Below, in pieces: positions 1-8,045 of a stretch of DNA of 36,879 nucleotides; positions within the stretch are counted from its first letter, which is position 1, and each line of letters starts with the position of its first letter. Below the pieces are notes generated by a model that did not search any database, was not told where the DNA came from, and was given only the letters and a program-made list of their open reading frames with translations. The stretch comes from an uncultured Paenibacillus sp. (GTDB taxonomy: Bacteria; Bacillota; Bacilli; Paenibacillales; Paenibacillaceae). Where the stretch lies: contig CAKMKL010000277.1 in NCBI GenBank assembly GCA_927443375.1, forward strand, positions 1 to 36,879, given 5' to 3'. The position numbers were made by a program, and so were the translations under genes.

Positions 1-1346
1 CGGTTCTGAAGCACCATTTCCAGCGCCGCTTCCGCCTGATTCCAGAGAGATTCTTCTCCCATATAGTCCGCCGGACGAGTAGATAACTCGACCTTGTATT
101 CGAAGCCGAATACGTTATAGATGTAATCGATCAGATCCAGCACCTGACCGATTTCAGCTTCAATCTGCTCCGGCAGGACGAATAAATGGGCATCATCCTG
201 GCAGAAAGTACGGACACGCATCATCCCGTTCAAGGACCCGGAAGATTCATTACGGTGCACCTGCCCGAATTCGGCCAGGCGGATCGGCAGCTCCCGGTAG
301 GAGTGCCGGCTGTTTTTGAAGATCAGCATATGTCCAGGACAATTCATCGGCTTCAGCGCAAACTTCGCTTCATCCACATGTGTGAAATACATATCGTCCT
401 TGTAATGATCGTAGTGTCCGGACTGCTCCCACAGCCGGTTGTTCATCATCAGCGGTGTGCGGACTTCACTGTATGCCCGCTCCCGCTGGAGTCCACGGCT
501 GAAATCCTCCAGCTCTGTGCGGATAATCATCCCTTTTGGCAGGTAGAACGGCATTCCCGGGGATTCTTCGGAAAACATGAACAGCTCCAGCTCTTTACCC
601 AGCTTGCGGTGATCACGCTTCTTCGCTTCTTCGAGCATATGCAAATACTCTTCGAGCTGCGCTTTTTTCAGGAACGAGACGCCATATATCCGCTGAAGCA
701 TCTTGTTATTCGAATCCCCGCGCCAGTAGGCTCCGGCTACACTCATGAGCTTAAATACTTTAATTTGGCCAGTTGAAGCCAGATGCGGCCCCCGGCACAG
801 ATCCGAGAATTCACCCTGATCATAAATACTGATAACAGCATTTTCGGGCAGATCGCGAATCAGTTCCAGCTTAAGCGGCTCTTCAAGGTGTTCGAACAGG
901 GCAACCGCATCTTCCCGGCGCACTTCCCGGCGGACAATCGGCAGATTCTCATGAATGATCCGGTGCATTTCCAGTTCAATTGCCGCCAGATCCTCGCTGG
1001 ACAAGGGTTGCTCGATATCCACATCGTAGTAGAACCCGTCTTCAATCACCGGACCGATGCCAAGCTTAACATTCTTTCCGCCATATATGCGTTTAATAGC
1101 CTGAGCCAGCAGATGGGCTGTGCTGTGTCTGTGAATGTCCTGGCCCTCTTTGCTATCCAGGAGCACTATTTCAAGCAGGCTGTCCTGTGCAACCGGATAA
1201 TGAAGATCCACGAGTTTGCCGTTTATTTTACCTGCAACCGCATTTTTCTTCAGACTGGGACTTATAGATTCAGCTATTGCACTAATTTCGGTGTTATGCG
1301 AATACCTCTTAACGTTTCCATCCGGCAGTGTTACATTGATTTCCAT
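1..1346 (-). CDS. thrS: Threonyl-tRNA synthetase, 5' part (3' end outside window)
   Basis: Class II synthetase that charges tRNA-Thr with threonine in the cytoplasm. It is absent from the ORF track because its stop lies beyond base 1. The minus-strand reading starts MEINVTLPDGNVKRYS (TGS domain) and continues through the editing-domain signature HSTAHLLAQA and CRGPH, then the catalytic core with MNCPGHM near residue 334 (zinc-binding Cys) and the motif 2 region LAEFGQVHRNESSGSLNG. About 448 codons are present; the family is about 640 residues, so the rest of the core and the anticodon-binding domain are missing. The ATG at 1344-1346 is preceded by a GGAGG Shine-Dalgarno. Expression is controlled by the T-box leader immediately upstream. 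The call is close to certain. Confidence 0.97.
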   Translation of the reverse strand, partial: MEINVTLPDGNVKRYSHNTEISAIAESISPSLKKNAVAGKINGKLVDLHYPVAQDSLLEIVLLDSKEGQDIHRHSTAHLLAQAIKRIYGGKNVKLGIGPVIEDGFYYDVDIEQPLSSEDLAAIELEMHRIIHENLPIVRREVRREDAVALFEHLEEPLKLELIRDLPENAVISIYDQGEFSDLCRGPHLASTGQIKVFKLMSVAGAYWRGDSNNKMLQRIYGVSFLKKAQLEEYLHMLEEAKKRDHRKLGKELELFMFSEESPGMPFYLPKGMIIRTELEDFSRGLQRERAYSEVRTPLMMNNRLWEQSGHYDHYKDDMYFTHVDEAKFALKPMNCPGHMLIFKNSRHSYRELPIRLAEFGQVHRNESSGSLNGMMRVRTFCQDDAHLFVLPEQIEAEIGQVLDLIDYIYNVFGFEYKVELSTRPADYMGEESLWNQAEAALEMVLQN

Positions 1347-1383
1347 GATTGTGGCCTCCATCTCTTCAAGTGGTATTGAACGC

Positions 1384-1421
1384 AAAAAAACGCATCTCTC
1401 CCGAAAAGGGACGAGTGCGTT
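1384..1421 (-). terminator. Leader terminator of the thrS T-box
   Basis: Minus strand: AACGCACTCGTCCC, a short loop, then GGGAGAGATGCGTT followed by a run of T. It is the alternative partner of the T-box antiterminator and lies between the T-box sequence and the thrS start. Confidence 0.9.
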
Positions 1422-1693
1422 CAACTCGTGGTTCCACCCTAATTTGACCTGCGCTGTTACAACCCCCTGCTGTTAGACGGAAGTAAAGTCGCATAATCCT
1501 CATGGTATCCGGTATCGGGGATAAGTCGGTGGCATTTACAGCCGCCCTAACAGCAGGGAGGGTTCAGTGCCACGGCTGCAAAGGGGTAACATCCGGCCGG
1601 TCTCTGTAAGAAGCTCTCACCAATCACTTCTCTCTCTGGTCAGTCCTTGAAGGATATCATGTCTTTGGTCAATGCCTTGGATATGGTGTTGCT
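1384..1693 (-). promoter_or_regulatory. T-box riboswitch leader of thrS
   Basis: On the minus strand the canonical T-box sequence AGGGTGGAACCACG is exact at 1427-1440, 80 bases before the thrS ATG. Upstream are Stem I features (AGAGAGAAGTGATTGGTGAGAGCTTC). A candidate Thr specifier ACC lies in CTGAACCC (complement of 1561-1563); a second ACC at 1585-1587 cannot be excluded. In this family uncharged tRNA pairs its anticodon with the specifier and its acceptor end with the T-box bulge, which stabilises an antiterminator. Here CGAGT of the T-box stretch can pair with ACTCG of the terminator, as expected for such a switch. The 5' boundary is inferred from the promoter. Confidence 0.95.
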
Positions 1694-1699
1694 GGTTAC

Positions 1700-1729
1700 A
1701 TAATACTGAACTGCCCTCCGAAAAGTCAA
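1700..1729 (-). promoter_or_regulatory. Predicted sigma-A promoter of thrS leader
   Basis: On the minus strand TTGACT (complement 1724-1729) is separated by 18 bases from TATTAT (complement 1700-1705). Transcription would begin near 1693 and run through the T-box leader. Confidence 0.6.
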
Positions 1730-1750
1730 GAGCAAATGTAAAAATTAGTT

Positions 1751-2173
1751 TCATTCGGTTTTTTGTGTGGCATAAAATCGCTTACCAATTTCATCGTCAT
1801 CACAATCTGCTAAAAGGTAAGCTCCATCTACTAATTTAATAGTTTTACAGGAAGTGCTTACCTTTTCCTTTTTTCCATTCTCATCTTGTCTGCTGTCGTA
1901 GGTATAAGTTATATTCTTTTGTTCATTGTTATATTCAAGGTTGTGGAATATGGGATCTCCTTCTACGGTATAATTTGCAAATTTAACCCCAGCATTTTTA
2001 TTACTGTTCACTTTATCCAAAAATCCCTCAAATAAATCATAGTTTAATATATCCATTTGACCATACACTACGTAACCTTTTTTTGCTGCTTCATCAGAGC
2101 TCATAGACTTAGAACAGGCGACAGCAAAAAGCGTTAGCATCATCATTATAAAAAAGACTCTAAGCATCTTCAT
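1751..2173 (-). CDS. Small putative lipoprotein, unknown function
   Basis: 140 residues. The N terminus MKMLRVFFIMMMLTLFAVACSKS is a lipoprotein signal peptide with lipobox FAVAC, so the mature protein would be lipid-anchored on the outer face of the membrane from Cys20. The rest is polar and lysine/aspartate-rich (for example ADCDDDEIGKRFYATQKTE) and matches no family I recognise. The ATG is preceded by AAGGGGG, a usable ribosome binding site. The coding sequence is visibly richer in A+T than its neighbours, which may indicate a recent arrival or relaxed selection. It follows the HAD phosphatase gene on the same strand after about 44 bases and may be cotranscribed with it. The reading frame is probably real; the function is unknown. 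Confidence 0.7.
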   Translation of the reverse strand: MKMLRVFFIMMMLTLFAVACSKSMSSDEAAKKGYVVYGQMDILNYDLFEGFLDKVNSNKNAGVKFANYTVEGDPIFHNLEYNNEQKNITYTYDSRQDENGKKEKVSTSCKTIKLVDGAYLLADCDDDEIGKRFYATQKTE

Positions 2174-2217
2174 GTTCGCGCCCCCTTAGATTCACCACTT
2201 TCTTCTTAGAGGAATTC

Positions 2218-2877
2218 CTATGGTATGCGTGCAATAATCTCCTGAATCTCTTCTACGGTGGAAGCAATGTAATCCGCGCCGCTACTGGACAATTCCTCCT
2301 CCGAACCATAGCCGAACAATACACCGACAGAGGCTACGCCGCAGCCTTTTGCCCCGATAATATCATGCTCCCGGTCCCCGATCATCAGAGCCTCTTCCGG
2401 AGGGATAGCATTCTGGTCCAGCACATACTGGATCACCTCACGCTTCTTGGAGCGTGTACCATCGAGATTACTGCCTGCGACATGCTTAAAGTATCCGTCC
2501 AGCCCGTAATGCCGGAGAATTTCTTCGGCGAATACAGTTGGTTTCGAAGTAGCAACGTATAACGTGTATTCCTTTTCCTGCAGTGCTTCCAGCAACTGTG
2601 GAATACCGGGAATGACACTATTTTCAAACATCCCTATCGTGCTGTAGCGTTCACGGTAATAAACTACCGCCTGAGCCGCCTGTTCCTCGGGCAATCCCTG
2701 AATGTGTACAAACGAATCATACAGCGGCGGCCCGATATACGGGAGCAGCAGGTCCAGATGAGCTACCTCAATACCGAACTTGTTCAGTGCATATTCGACA
2801 CATCTGGTAATTCCCTCTTTAGGGTCGGTTAAGGTACCGTCCAAATCAAATAAAATACTCTTCAGCCTTCCGTTCAT
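2218..2877 (-). CDS. HAD-superfamily phosphatase (Gph/PpaX-like)
   Basis: 219 residues, typical for subfamily IA HAD phosphatases. Motif I is LFDLDGTLTD (nucleophile and acid/base Asp), followed by a helical cap (residues about 17-85). Motif II is VATSKP near 110, the motif III Lys lies in SKKREV near 143, and motif IV is MIGDREHDIIGAK near 165-177. The closest functional types are phosphoglycolate phosphatase and PpaX-like pyrophosphatase, both soluble and Mg-dependent. Substrate cannot be read from sequence. The ATG has the site GGGGAGCAGGGCGAA before it. The gene stands first in a possible two-gene unit with the small lipoprotein downstream. Confidence 0.88.
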   Translation of the reverse strand: MNGRLKSILFDLDGTLTDPKEGITRCVEYALNKFGIEVAHLDLLLPYIGPPLYDSFVHIQGLPEEQAAQAVVYYRERYSTIGMFENSVIPGIPQLLEALQEKEYTLYVATSKPTVFAEEILRHYGLDGYFKHVAGSNLDGTRSKKREVIQYVLDQNAIPPEEALMIGDREHDIIGAKGCGVASVGVLFGYGSEEELSSSGADYIASTVEEIQEIIARIP

Positions 2878-3027
2878 TTCGCCCTGCTCCCCTCAAATTT
2901 CATAACTTTGAACTCCATCCTGCTTCACTTCAAAGCTTGTTCAATCATACCCCCGTTTCTACATACTTTCCACATAGTTATCTATTAAGATCTGAGAGTA
3001 AGCTAATTTGCTATTGGAGGATGTAAC

Positions 3028-3513
3028 ATGACCATGACACACTACATGTCCCTGCTTGCGGACAACCAGCCATGGAATCTGATTTTATTTATGGCGATTC
3101 CCGTTATTTTTGCAGAGACGATTACAGTCACTGAGTTTATTATTTTGTTCACCAAAAAACTAAACGGACCGCTGAGAGCATTCAACCGGGTATGCAGTAT
3201 CCTGGCCGGTCTTTATTTTACCGGAGTGTTCCTTTACCTGTTCCCGACTGCATTTGTACCGCTTACGGTGAACGGTGAATGGCATACCTGGGTCGATGTT
3301 GTCGCGGTGGGCTTTTACTTGAGCGGGGTGCTTTTCCTGCTGCCGTTAGCTCTGCTCGACCTTGGCCTGATCGCCCGCAAACGTCCGGAGGAGAGCAAGC
3401 TGAGGCTGCATTTTATGCTGATCAGCGGTTTCCTGGTAGTCGCACATATCGCAATGATTTTTGGTATGGTCAACCCTGAGATTATTAACGGAATGGCAGG
3501 CATGAACCACTAG
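3028..3513 (+). CDS. DUF6803-like integral membrane protein
   Basis: 161 residues with four or five hydrophobic segments (about 15-38, 55-78, 89-112, 126-150) and short polar loops. It resembles small membrane proteins annotated as permease or DUF6803; no transport motif or catalytic residue is visible, so no function is assigned. The start is firm: GGAGG with 7 bases before ATG. It is a lone plus-strand gene between two minus-strand units and ends at a strong bidirectional terminator. The ORFs inside it on other frames are shadows. Confidence 0.75.
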   Translation: MTMTHYMSLLADNQPWNLILFMAIPVIFAETITVTEFIILFTKKLNGPLRAFNRVCSILAGLYFTGVFLYLFPTAFVPLTVNGEWHTWVDVVAVGFYLSGVLFLLPLALLDLGLIARKRPEESKLRLHFMLISGFLVVAHIAMIFGMVNPEIINGMAGMNH

Positions 3514-3540
3514 TAACTCTATAAAACCCCGATTTATATA

Positions 3541-3582
3541 AAAGCAGAGCCTCTCCGGTTACCGGAAATGCTCTGCTTTTTG
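3541..3582. terminator. Bidirectional terminator
   Basis: AAAGCAGAGC...GCTCTGCTTTTT is a 10-bp stem with an inner CCGGT/ACCGG hairpin. There is a T run on the plus strand and a TTTT on the minus strand. It sits between the convergent DUF6803-like and MaoC-like genes and can serve both. Confidence 0.9.
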
Positions 3583-3598
3583 CTGTTTATCTTATGCT

Positions 3599-4024
3599 TT
3601 ATTTTCTTACCAGAACGGATAATTCCCCTTCAAACACCTTTTCATCGGATTGATTATAGGTCGAGAGCCGCACCGTAACGATCCCGTTCTCATTCTTCTT
3701 CTCTATTACATCTATGACTTCAACCATCGTATGTAATTCATCTCCCGGAAACACCGGCTTAATAAATCTAATGTTATTCATCGCCGTTCCGGCAATAACA
3801 TCGTCACCATAGCTCCCTGTTTCCACCCATAGTTTGAATGTCACCGCAAGGGTCTGAATTCCGGAGGCGATGATACCGTTAAATCTGCCCTGCTTGGCTT
3901 TTTCTTCATCCAAATGCATATATTGCGGGTCAAACTCGGCAGCGAAGCTCGTAATGTTCTCTTTTGTTATGGATAAAGACTTCGTTCTAAACACTTGGCC
4001 GTTATGAAATTCATGAAACCGCAT
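3599..4024 (-). CDS. MaoC-fold (hotdog) dehydratase
   Basis: 141 residues, the size of single hotdog-domain MaoC hydratases that hydrate enoyl-CoA type substrates. The hydratase signature is visible around FAAEFDPQYMHLDEEKAKQGRFNGIIASG (residues about 28-57), with the Asp and His of the catalytic pair in DPQYMHLD. The C-terminal strands FIKPVFPGDELHTMVEVIDVIEKKNENGIVTV are also typical. Start chosen at ATG with GAGGTG five bases upstream. It has no fatty-acid gene next to it, so the substrate remains open. Confidence 0.88.
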   Translation of the reverse strand: MRFHEFHNGQVFRTKSLSITKENITSFAAEFDPQYMHLDEEKAKQGRFNGIIASGIQTLAVTFKLWVETGSYGDDVIAGTAMNNIRFIKPVFPGDELHTMVEVIDVIEKKNENGIVTVRLSTYNQSDEKVFEGELSVLVRK

Positions 4025-4108
4025 GGATTCACCTCATAGTTGTAATGGTATATGAACTTCATATTAGTGCAATTTGATAGAATGAATCAAGCGAATCCTC
4101 CAAATAGT

Positions 4109-4154
4109 GAAAAAGGCCTTATTTCTCCAGAAATCAAGAGGTATAAGGCTTTTC
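4109..4154 (-). terminator. Terminator-like hairpin
   Basis: AAAAAGGCCTTAT and ATAAGGCTTTT flank a nested TTTCTCCAGAAA. Read on the minus strand the hairpin ends in GGCCTTTTT, which fits termination of transcripts coming from msrA about 310 bases upstream. It could also belong to the repeat-rich stretch beside it. Confidence 0.5.
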
Positions 4155-4225
4155 AAGATGGCTCACCACTCACATCAGTGCTTGACAGGGGACGGAAAAA
4201 ATAAAAGTTATTTGCATCCCAATAA

Positions 4226-4407
4226 AGGGATTCTCTCCCTCTATTTCTATGACCTACGTACCATTTAAGAAATTAGTGGGAAATATGCCCGCTACTCTTG
4301 GAGAGATTCCCTTTTGAAGCATGTAGAGAGAAGATTATAGGGATAATTTCCCTCTAACCCCAAAATAAAGCCGTTTCATTCATAATTAGCAGGCTTTTTT
4401 CCCTCTA
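4226..4407. repeat. Hairpin repeats AGGGA-N-TCCCTCTA in a 440-bp gap
   Basis: The gap 4025-4465 carries no supportable gene. AGGGATTCTCTCCCTCTA (4226-4243) and AGGGATAATTTCCCTCTA (4339-4356) match at 14 of 18 bases and each can fold as AGGGA/TCCCT. A third partial copy, TTTTTTCCCTCTA, ends at 4407. In addition AAGGGATTCTCTCC (4226-4239) and GGAGAGATTCCCTT (4300-4313) form an imperfect long-range inverted repeat (13 of 14). Confidence 0.5.
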
Positions 4408-4465
4408 AATTCTCAAAAGGGCGAATACTGATTTCGTTGAAGAGCCTTCAAGACAAATTTTATTT

Positions 4466-4981
4466 TTACCAGTGCTTCGAAATAAACGTATCGCGGCCGG
4501 ACTGTTCACGGTCCTCTTTATAATGTTTCGGATTCTTTTTATGATAATCCTGATGATATTCTTCAGCCCGGTAGAAGACTGGCGCAGGGAGAATTTCCGT
4601 CACGACCGGACCTTCGAATCTGCCGCTGGCCGCTACCTGCTCTTTGGAAGCTAAGGCAGCTAAACGCTGATTGTCGTTATAATAAAACACCGCTGTGCGG
4701 TACTGGCTTCCCCGGTCCTGAAATTGTCCTCCGTCATCTGTCGGATCAATCTGTGGCCAGAACAGCTCCAGCAGCTTCTCATACGGAAATACTTCCGGAT
4801 CAAATGTGATCTGTACAACTTCGTAGTGTCCGGTTGTTCCATTCTTGACCTGTTCGTAGGTCGGATTCTCAACGGTACCTCCTGCATAGCCGGACACAAT
4901 CCCGTGTATACCCGGCAGCTCCTCAAACGGGGTGACCATGCACCAGAAGCAGCCTCCAGCAAACATCGCCTGTTCCATCAC
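4466..4981 (-). CDS. msrA: Peptide methionine sulfoxide reductase MsrA
   Basis: 171 residues. The enzyme reduces methionine-S-sulfoxide in proteins using thioredoxin, in the cytoplasm. The catalytic motif GGCFWCM is at residues 9-15, with the first Cys as nucleophile. Family signatures GYAGGTVENPTYEQVKNGTTGHYEVVQI, QIDPTDDGGQFQDRGSQYRTAVFY and AEEYHQDYHKKNP follow in order. There is no Cys near the C terminus, so resolving chemistry would rely on the second Cys of the GCFWC motif. No fused or adjacent MsrB is seen. Confidence 0.97.
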   Translation of the reverse strand: MMEQAMFAGGCFWCMVTPFEELPGIHGIVSGYAGGTVENPTYEQVKNGTTGHYEVVQITFDPEVFPYEKLLELFWPQIDPTDDGGQFQDRGSQYRTAVFYYNDNQRLAALASKEQVAASGRFEGPVVTEILPAPVFYRAEEYHQDYHKKNPKHYKEDREQSGRDTFISKHW

Positions 4982-5056
4982 TCAATTCCCTCTCTCTGTC
5001 TATCATCATATAGATTAAAGCGCATGATATGAAGATAAGGCTAAATGTCTATAAAG

Positions 5057-6103
5057 TCAATTTGAGCGAAGTCCGTTGGCGGATGCCGGAATCCTCTGAT
5101 TTCCTGATGAACTGTAGATTCCAGCGATGATTTTCAGTGCTTTTATCCCTTCCCTGCCGTTCAGCCAGAACCCCCTCCCCTCCCGGATATGGTCATAGAA
5201 ATCATGGATTAACCGCTGATGTCCAGTCCCCCAGTACGATTTACCTCCGGTAGCTGCTGTACCAGGCTCACATAGAAGTTCCTCACGGCCGTCTTTCCAT
5301 AAATAAAGGCAGTCACGCCGCTGCAGCAGGGTTCCATGTTCAAACACCAGCTCCAGCTCTACGGGTGAATTGACCGAATAGGCATTGGTGCCGTAGAAAA
5401 GCCCCCGCACCTGGTTGCTAAAAGTGATGCAGGCATGGGCGCTGTCTTCTACCTCGATGATCCCGTCCAGCACATCTGTACTCACACTTCCGCTGACTGA
5501 AGAAATCTCACCGCCGAACCATTGCAGCAGATCCAGCGTATGAATCGTCTGATTAATCAGAACACCGCCGCCTTCTGTCGCCCATTTCCCCCTCCAGCCG
5601 CTCTCCGTATAGTACTGCTCACTTCGGTTCCAAGTAACTACGCCCTTCATACAGAGCAGACGCCCAATCGTCCCGTGATCTATGGTCTGCCTGATCTGTA
5701 TGGAAGGCTCATTATAACGGTTCTGGTATACGACACCAAGCTGTCCTTTGCTATGATCAGCCGCTTCCAGCATCCGCTGTGCAGAAGGTACATCTATGGC
5801 GAGCGGTTTTTCGGTTAAGACATGTTTGCCGGCGTTCAAAAAATCAATGGCCATCTGTGCATGCAAGTAATGAGGCGTACATAAATGCACAATGTCAATA
5901 TCTGTTCTCCCCAGAAGCTCGCGATAGTCCTGCACAACCCCGCAGCCGTACTGCTCTCCGAAGGCTTGTGCCTGATCAGCATTAATATCAGCTGCGGCAA
6001 GCAGCTGTGTTCCTTCTATAGAGGCAATCGCCTTAGCGTGAAGCGGAGCAATGGCTCCGCAGCCGATAATGGCTGCTGCAAGTGTAGTCAATGTTAGCAC
6101 CAT
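5057..6103 (-). CDS. Gfo/Idh/MocA-family sugar oxidoreductase (1)
   Basis: 348 residues. The N-terminal Rossmann domain begins with IIGCGAIAPLHAKAI; the family lysine lies in LTEKPLAID (about 97). The C-terminal alpha/beta domain carries GGGVLINQTIHTLDLLQWFGG, where the His is the expected proton-transfer residue. These enzymes oxidise or reduce a sugar or cyclitol hydroxyl with NAD(P). The ATG at 6103 has no clear ribosome binding site; the TTG at about 6092, giving MTTLAAAIIGCG, is an alternative. It is the last gene of a four-gene minus-strand unit, 25 bases after the second oxidoreductase. Substrate unknown. Confidence 0.9.
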   Translation of the reverse strand: MVLTLTTLAAAIIGCGAIAPLHAKAIASIEGTQLLAAADINADQAQAFGEQYGCGVVQDYRELLGRTDIDIVHLCTPHYLHAQMAIDFLNAGKHVLTEKPLAIDVPSAQRMLEAADHSKGQLGVVYQNRYNEPSIQIRQTIDHGTIGRLLCMKGVVTWNRSEQYYTESGWRGKWATEGGGVLINQTIHTLDLLQWFGGEISSVSGSVSTDVLDGIIEVEDSAHACITFSNQVRGLFYGTNAYSVNSPVELELVFEHGTLLQRRDCLYLWKDGREELLCEPGTAATGGKSYWGTGHQRLIHDFYDHIREGRGFWLNGREGIKALKIIAGIYSSSGNQRIPASANGLRSN

Positions 6104-6128
6104 CCGTTCTTAATGCGCTTCCGCTATG

Positions 6129-7217
6129 CTATTTAAGTGTACCCGGTGTAAGATTAATTGCTTGAGCCTGTGCTATCAGACACAGCTCCGCTGCTTTGAA
6201 GACATGCTCCTGGGTCATTGCCAGCTCGCTGCGCTGCAGACAATCCAGGATCAATTCTCCGAAGAAGGGATAGCCCACTTGGCCGGCAACATGCTCATAA
6301 TGCTCGCCCTGTCCGTCTACCCAGTAGACATGGTCTCTGGCATCGGAACGGGCAATATCACTGTATTTGCGCAGCTCGATATACCCTTCGGTCCCCATAA
6401 TTATCGTCCGGCCGTCCCCCCAGGTTCCAAGTCCCTCTGGTGTAAACCAGTCCACGCGAAAATATTGCGTAGCCCCATTGTCCCCGACAAGCGTTGCATC
6501 GCCGAAATCTTCAAGCTCAGGATAAGCAGCATTATTGTAATTGGCAACTTTACTATGCAGTACCTTTGCATCGCGGCAGCCCGCGTAAAAGAGAAACTGC
6601 TCGATCTGGTGGCTGCCGATGTCGCACAGAATTCCGCCGTAGTTCTCACGCTTGAAGAACCAATCCGGCCGGCTTGCCGCATTCAGGCGGTGCGGGCCCA
6701 TGCCGATCACTTGAATGACACGGCCGATCGCCCCCTGCTCTACCATATGTCCGGCGTAAACAGCGCTTTCTACATGCAGCCGTTCGCTGAAATAAGTCAT
6801 GTATTTGCGCTTGGTCTCTGCCGCCTGAATCCGCACATCCGTCAGCTGGGCAAGCGAGGTAAACGGCGTTTTGTCCGTAAAATAATCCTTTCCGTGCGCC
6901 ATAACTCTAAGTCCGAGACCTGCCCGTTCCGAGGGAACAGCCGCAGCTGCAACCAGCCGGACCTCAGGGTCCTCAAGAATTTCTTCAGCACTGCGTGCGG
7001 CTCTGACTCCCGGATAGACGGCGGTGAAGGCTTTGACCTTGGCCTCATCTGGATCGTAGACCCATTTCAGGACTGCACCGGCTTCCACAAGCCCGTTGCA
7101 CATCCCGTAGATGTGGCCGTGATCCAACGCAATCGCTGCAAAAGTGAATTCTCCCGGCCCCACCACCGGGCGCGCTTCATGTGTAGGTGCGTACATCATC
7201 CCATTTTTCCGGTTCAT
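6129..7217 (-). CDS. Gfo/Idh/MocA-family oxidoreductase (2), divergent type
   Basis: 362 residues. It is more divergent than its two neighbours: the nucleotide-binding segment reads FAAIALDHGHIYGMCNGLVEAG instead of a GxGxxG loop, and the usual EKP lysine motif appears as DYFTDKTPFTS. The C-terminal domain has GGILCDIGSHQIEQFLFYAG, keeping a DxxxH arrangement. The start is firm, with GAGGAGG before ATG. It lies 16 bases after the isomerase gene, so the two are almost certainly cotranscribed. The large 379-aa plus-strand ORF over it is a shadow. Substrate and direction of reaction cannot be read; cofactor use should be checked given the altered loop. Confidence 0.88.
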   Translation of the reverse strand: MNRKNGMMYAPTHEARPVVGPGEFTFAAIALDHGHIYGMCNGLVEAGAVLKWVYDPDEAKVKAFTAVYPGVRAARSAEEILEDPEVRLVAAAAVPSERAGLGLRVMAHGKDYFTDKTPFTSLAQLTDVRIQAAETKRKYMTYFSERLHVESAVYAGHMVEQGAIGRVIQVIGMGPHRLNAASRPDWFFKRENYGGILCDIGSHQIEQFLFYAGCRDAKVLHSKVANYNNAAYPELEDFGDATLVGDNGATQYFRVDWFTPEGLGTWGDGRTIIMGTEGYIELRKYSDIARSDARDHVYWVDGQGEHYEHVAGQVGYPFFGELILDCLQRSELAMTQEHVFKAAELCLIAQAQAINLTPGTLK

Positions 7218-7233
7218 GCTTATCCTCCTCAGA

Positions 7234-7998
7234 CTATAACAGCTTCTGTAAATAGTTCAGGCTGATGGCCAGGCTCTCAAACGGATCACGGCGGCAAACA
7301 TCCTGTTCCACAACATACCACTCCACACCGGTCTCACGGCAGGCTTTAATAATATCTTTATAGTTCATATTCCCTTCGCCTATCTCGGCAAACACCTGTT
7401 TTCGGCCAGCAATCGCCATATCCTTCAGATGAACCACCTGCATCCTGCCCTGTACCTTGCGGACCCAGTCTACCGGACTTCCCCCGCCGGCCTGAACCCA
7501 GTACAAATCCAGTTCAAAGCCGAGCGCATTCACGTCACTTTCCTCCAGCAGCACCTCGATGCCTGTAACTCCGTCTACGCGTTCAAATTCAAAATCATGA
7601 TTATGATAAATGAATTGCAAGCCATGCTCTTTTTGCAGGGTAAGGGCGATTTCCGATGCCAGCCGTGCGAAAGTGCGGTAGCCCTCCTTACTGTTCTGAT
7701 ATTCTCCCGGTAGTCCGCCAAGGCCGATGTATTTGCAATTCCACAGCTTATGTTCAGCAGCAAGTGCCTCCAGATCATTCACCAGCCGGTCCCAGGACAC
7801 ATGGGTCGCACAGATCACTAGCCCTTCCTCATCGGCATACTGCTTAACCAGCTGCGGATCAATCTTGCCAATGCCTGAGATCTGTACCGCTTGATAGCCG
7901 ATAACTTTCAGTTTCTGAAAAGCTTCCCTTAAACCCTCCGGGGTTTGGGTAAATTCACGCAAGGTGTACATTTGTGCGGCAATCGTTGTCTGTTTCAT
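7234..7998 (-). CDS. TIM-barrel sugar isomerase/epimerase
   Basis: 254 residues of the xylose-isomerase-like TIM barrel (AP endonuclease 2 fold). Metal-binding and barrel signatures appear in order: GYQAVQISGIG (about 34-44), CATHVSWD (about 62), IYHNHDFEF (about 139), FELDLYWVQAGG (about 165), HLKDMA (about 195), AEIGEGNMNY (about 208) and VVEQD (about 228). Relatives include IolE/IolI inositol enzymes, hydroxypyruvate isomerase, and barrels that act on 3-keto sugars. SD AAGGAG lies about 13 bases before ATG. Its position between Gfo/Idh/MocA genes argues that it acts on a keto-sugar made by them. Confidence 0.9.
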   Translation of the reverse strand: MKQTTIAAQMYTLREFTQTPEGLREAFQKLKVIGYQAVQISGIGKIDPQLVKQYADEEGLVICATHVSWDRLVNDLEALAAEHKLWNCKYIGLGGLPGEYQNSKEGYRTFARLASEIALTLQKEHGLQFIYHNHDFEFERVDGVTGIEVLLEESDVNALGFELDLYWVQAGGGSPVDWVRKVQGRMQVVHLKDMAIAGRKQVFAEIGEGNMNYKDIIKACRETGVEWYVVEQDVCRRDPFESLAISLNYLQKLL

Positions 7999-8045
7999 AC
8001 AGCGGAGTCACTCCTTCATAGATTTTTGAAATCAGCCCGATACTG

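Noticed and set aside
186-1379. Plus-strand ORFs of 196 and 198 aa
   Set aside because: Antisense shadows of thrS; their products show no family motif and the minus-strand reading is unmistakable.
6126-7265. 379-aa plus-strand ORF
   Set aside because: Antisense to the second Gfo/Idh/MocA gene, Cys/His-rich shadow composition, no ribosome site; the minus-strand product has clear family features.
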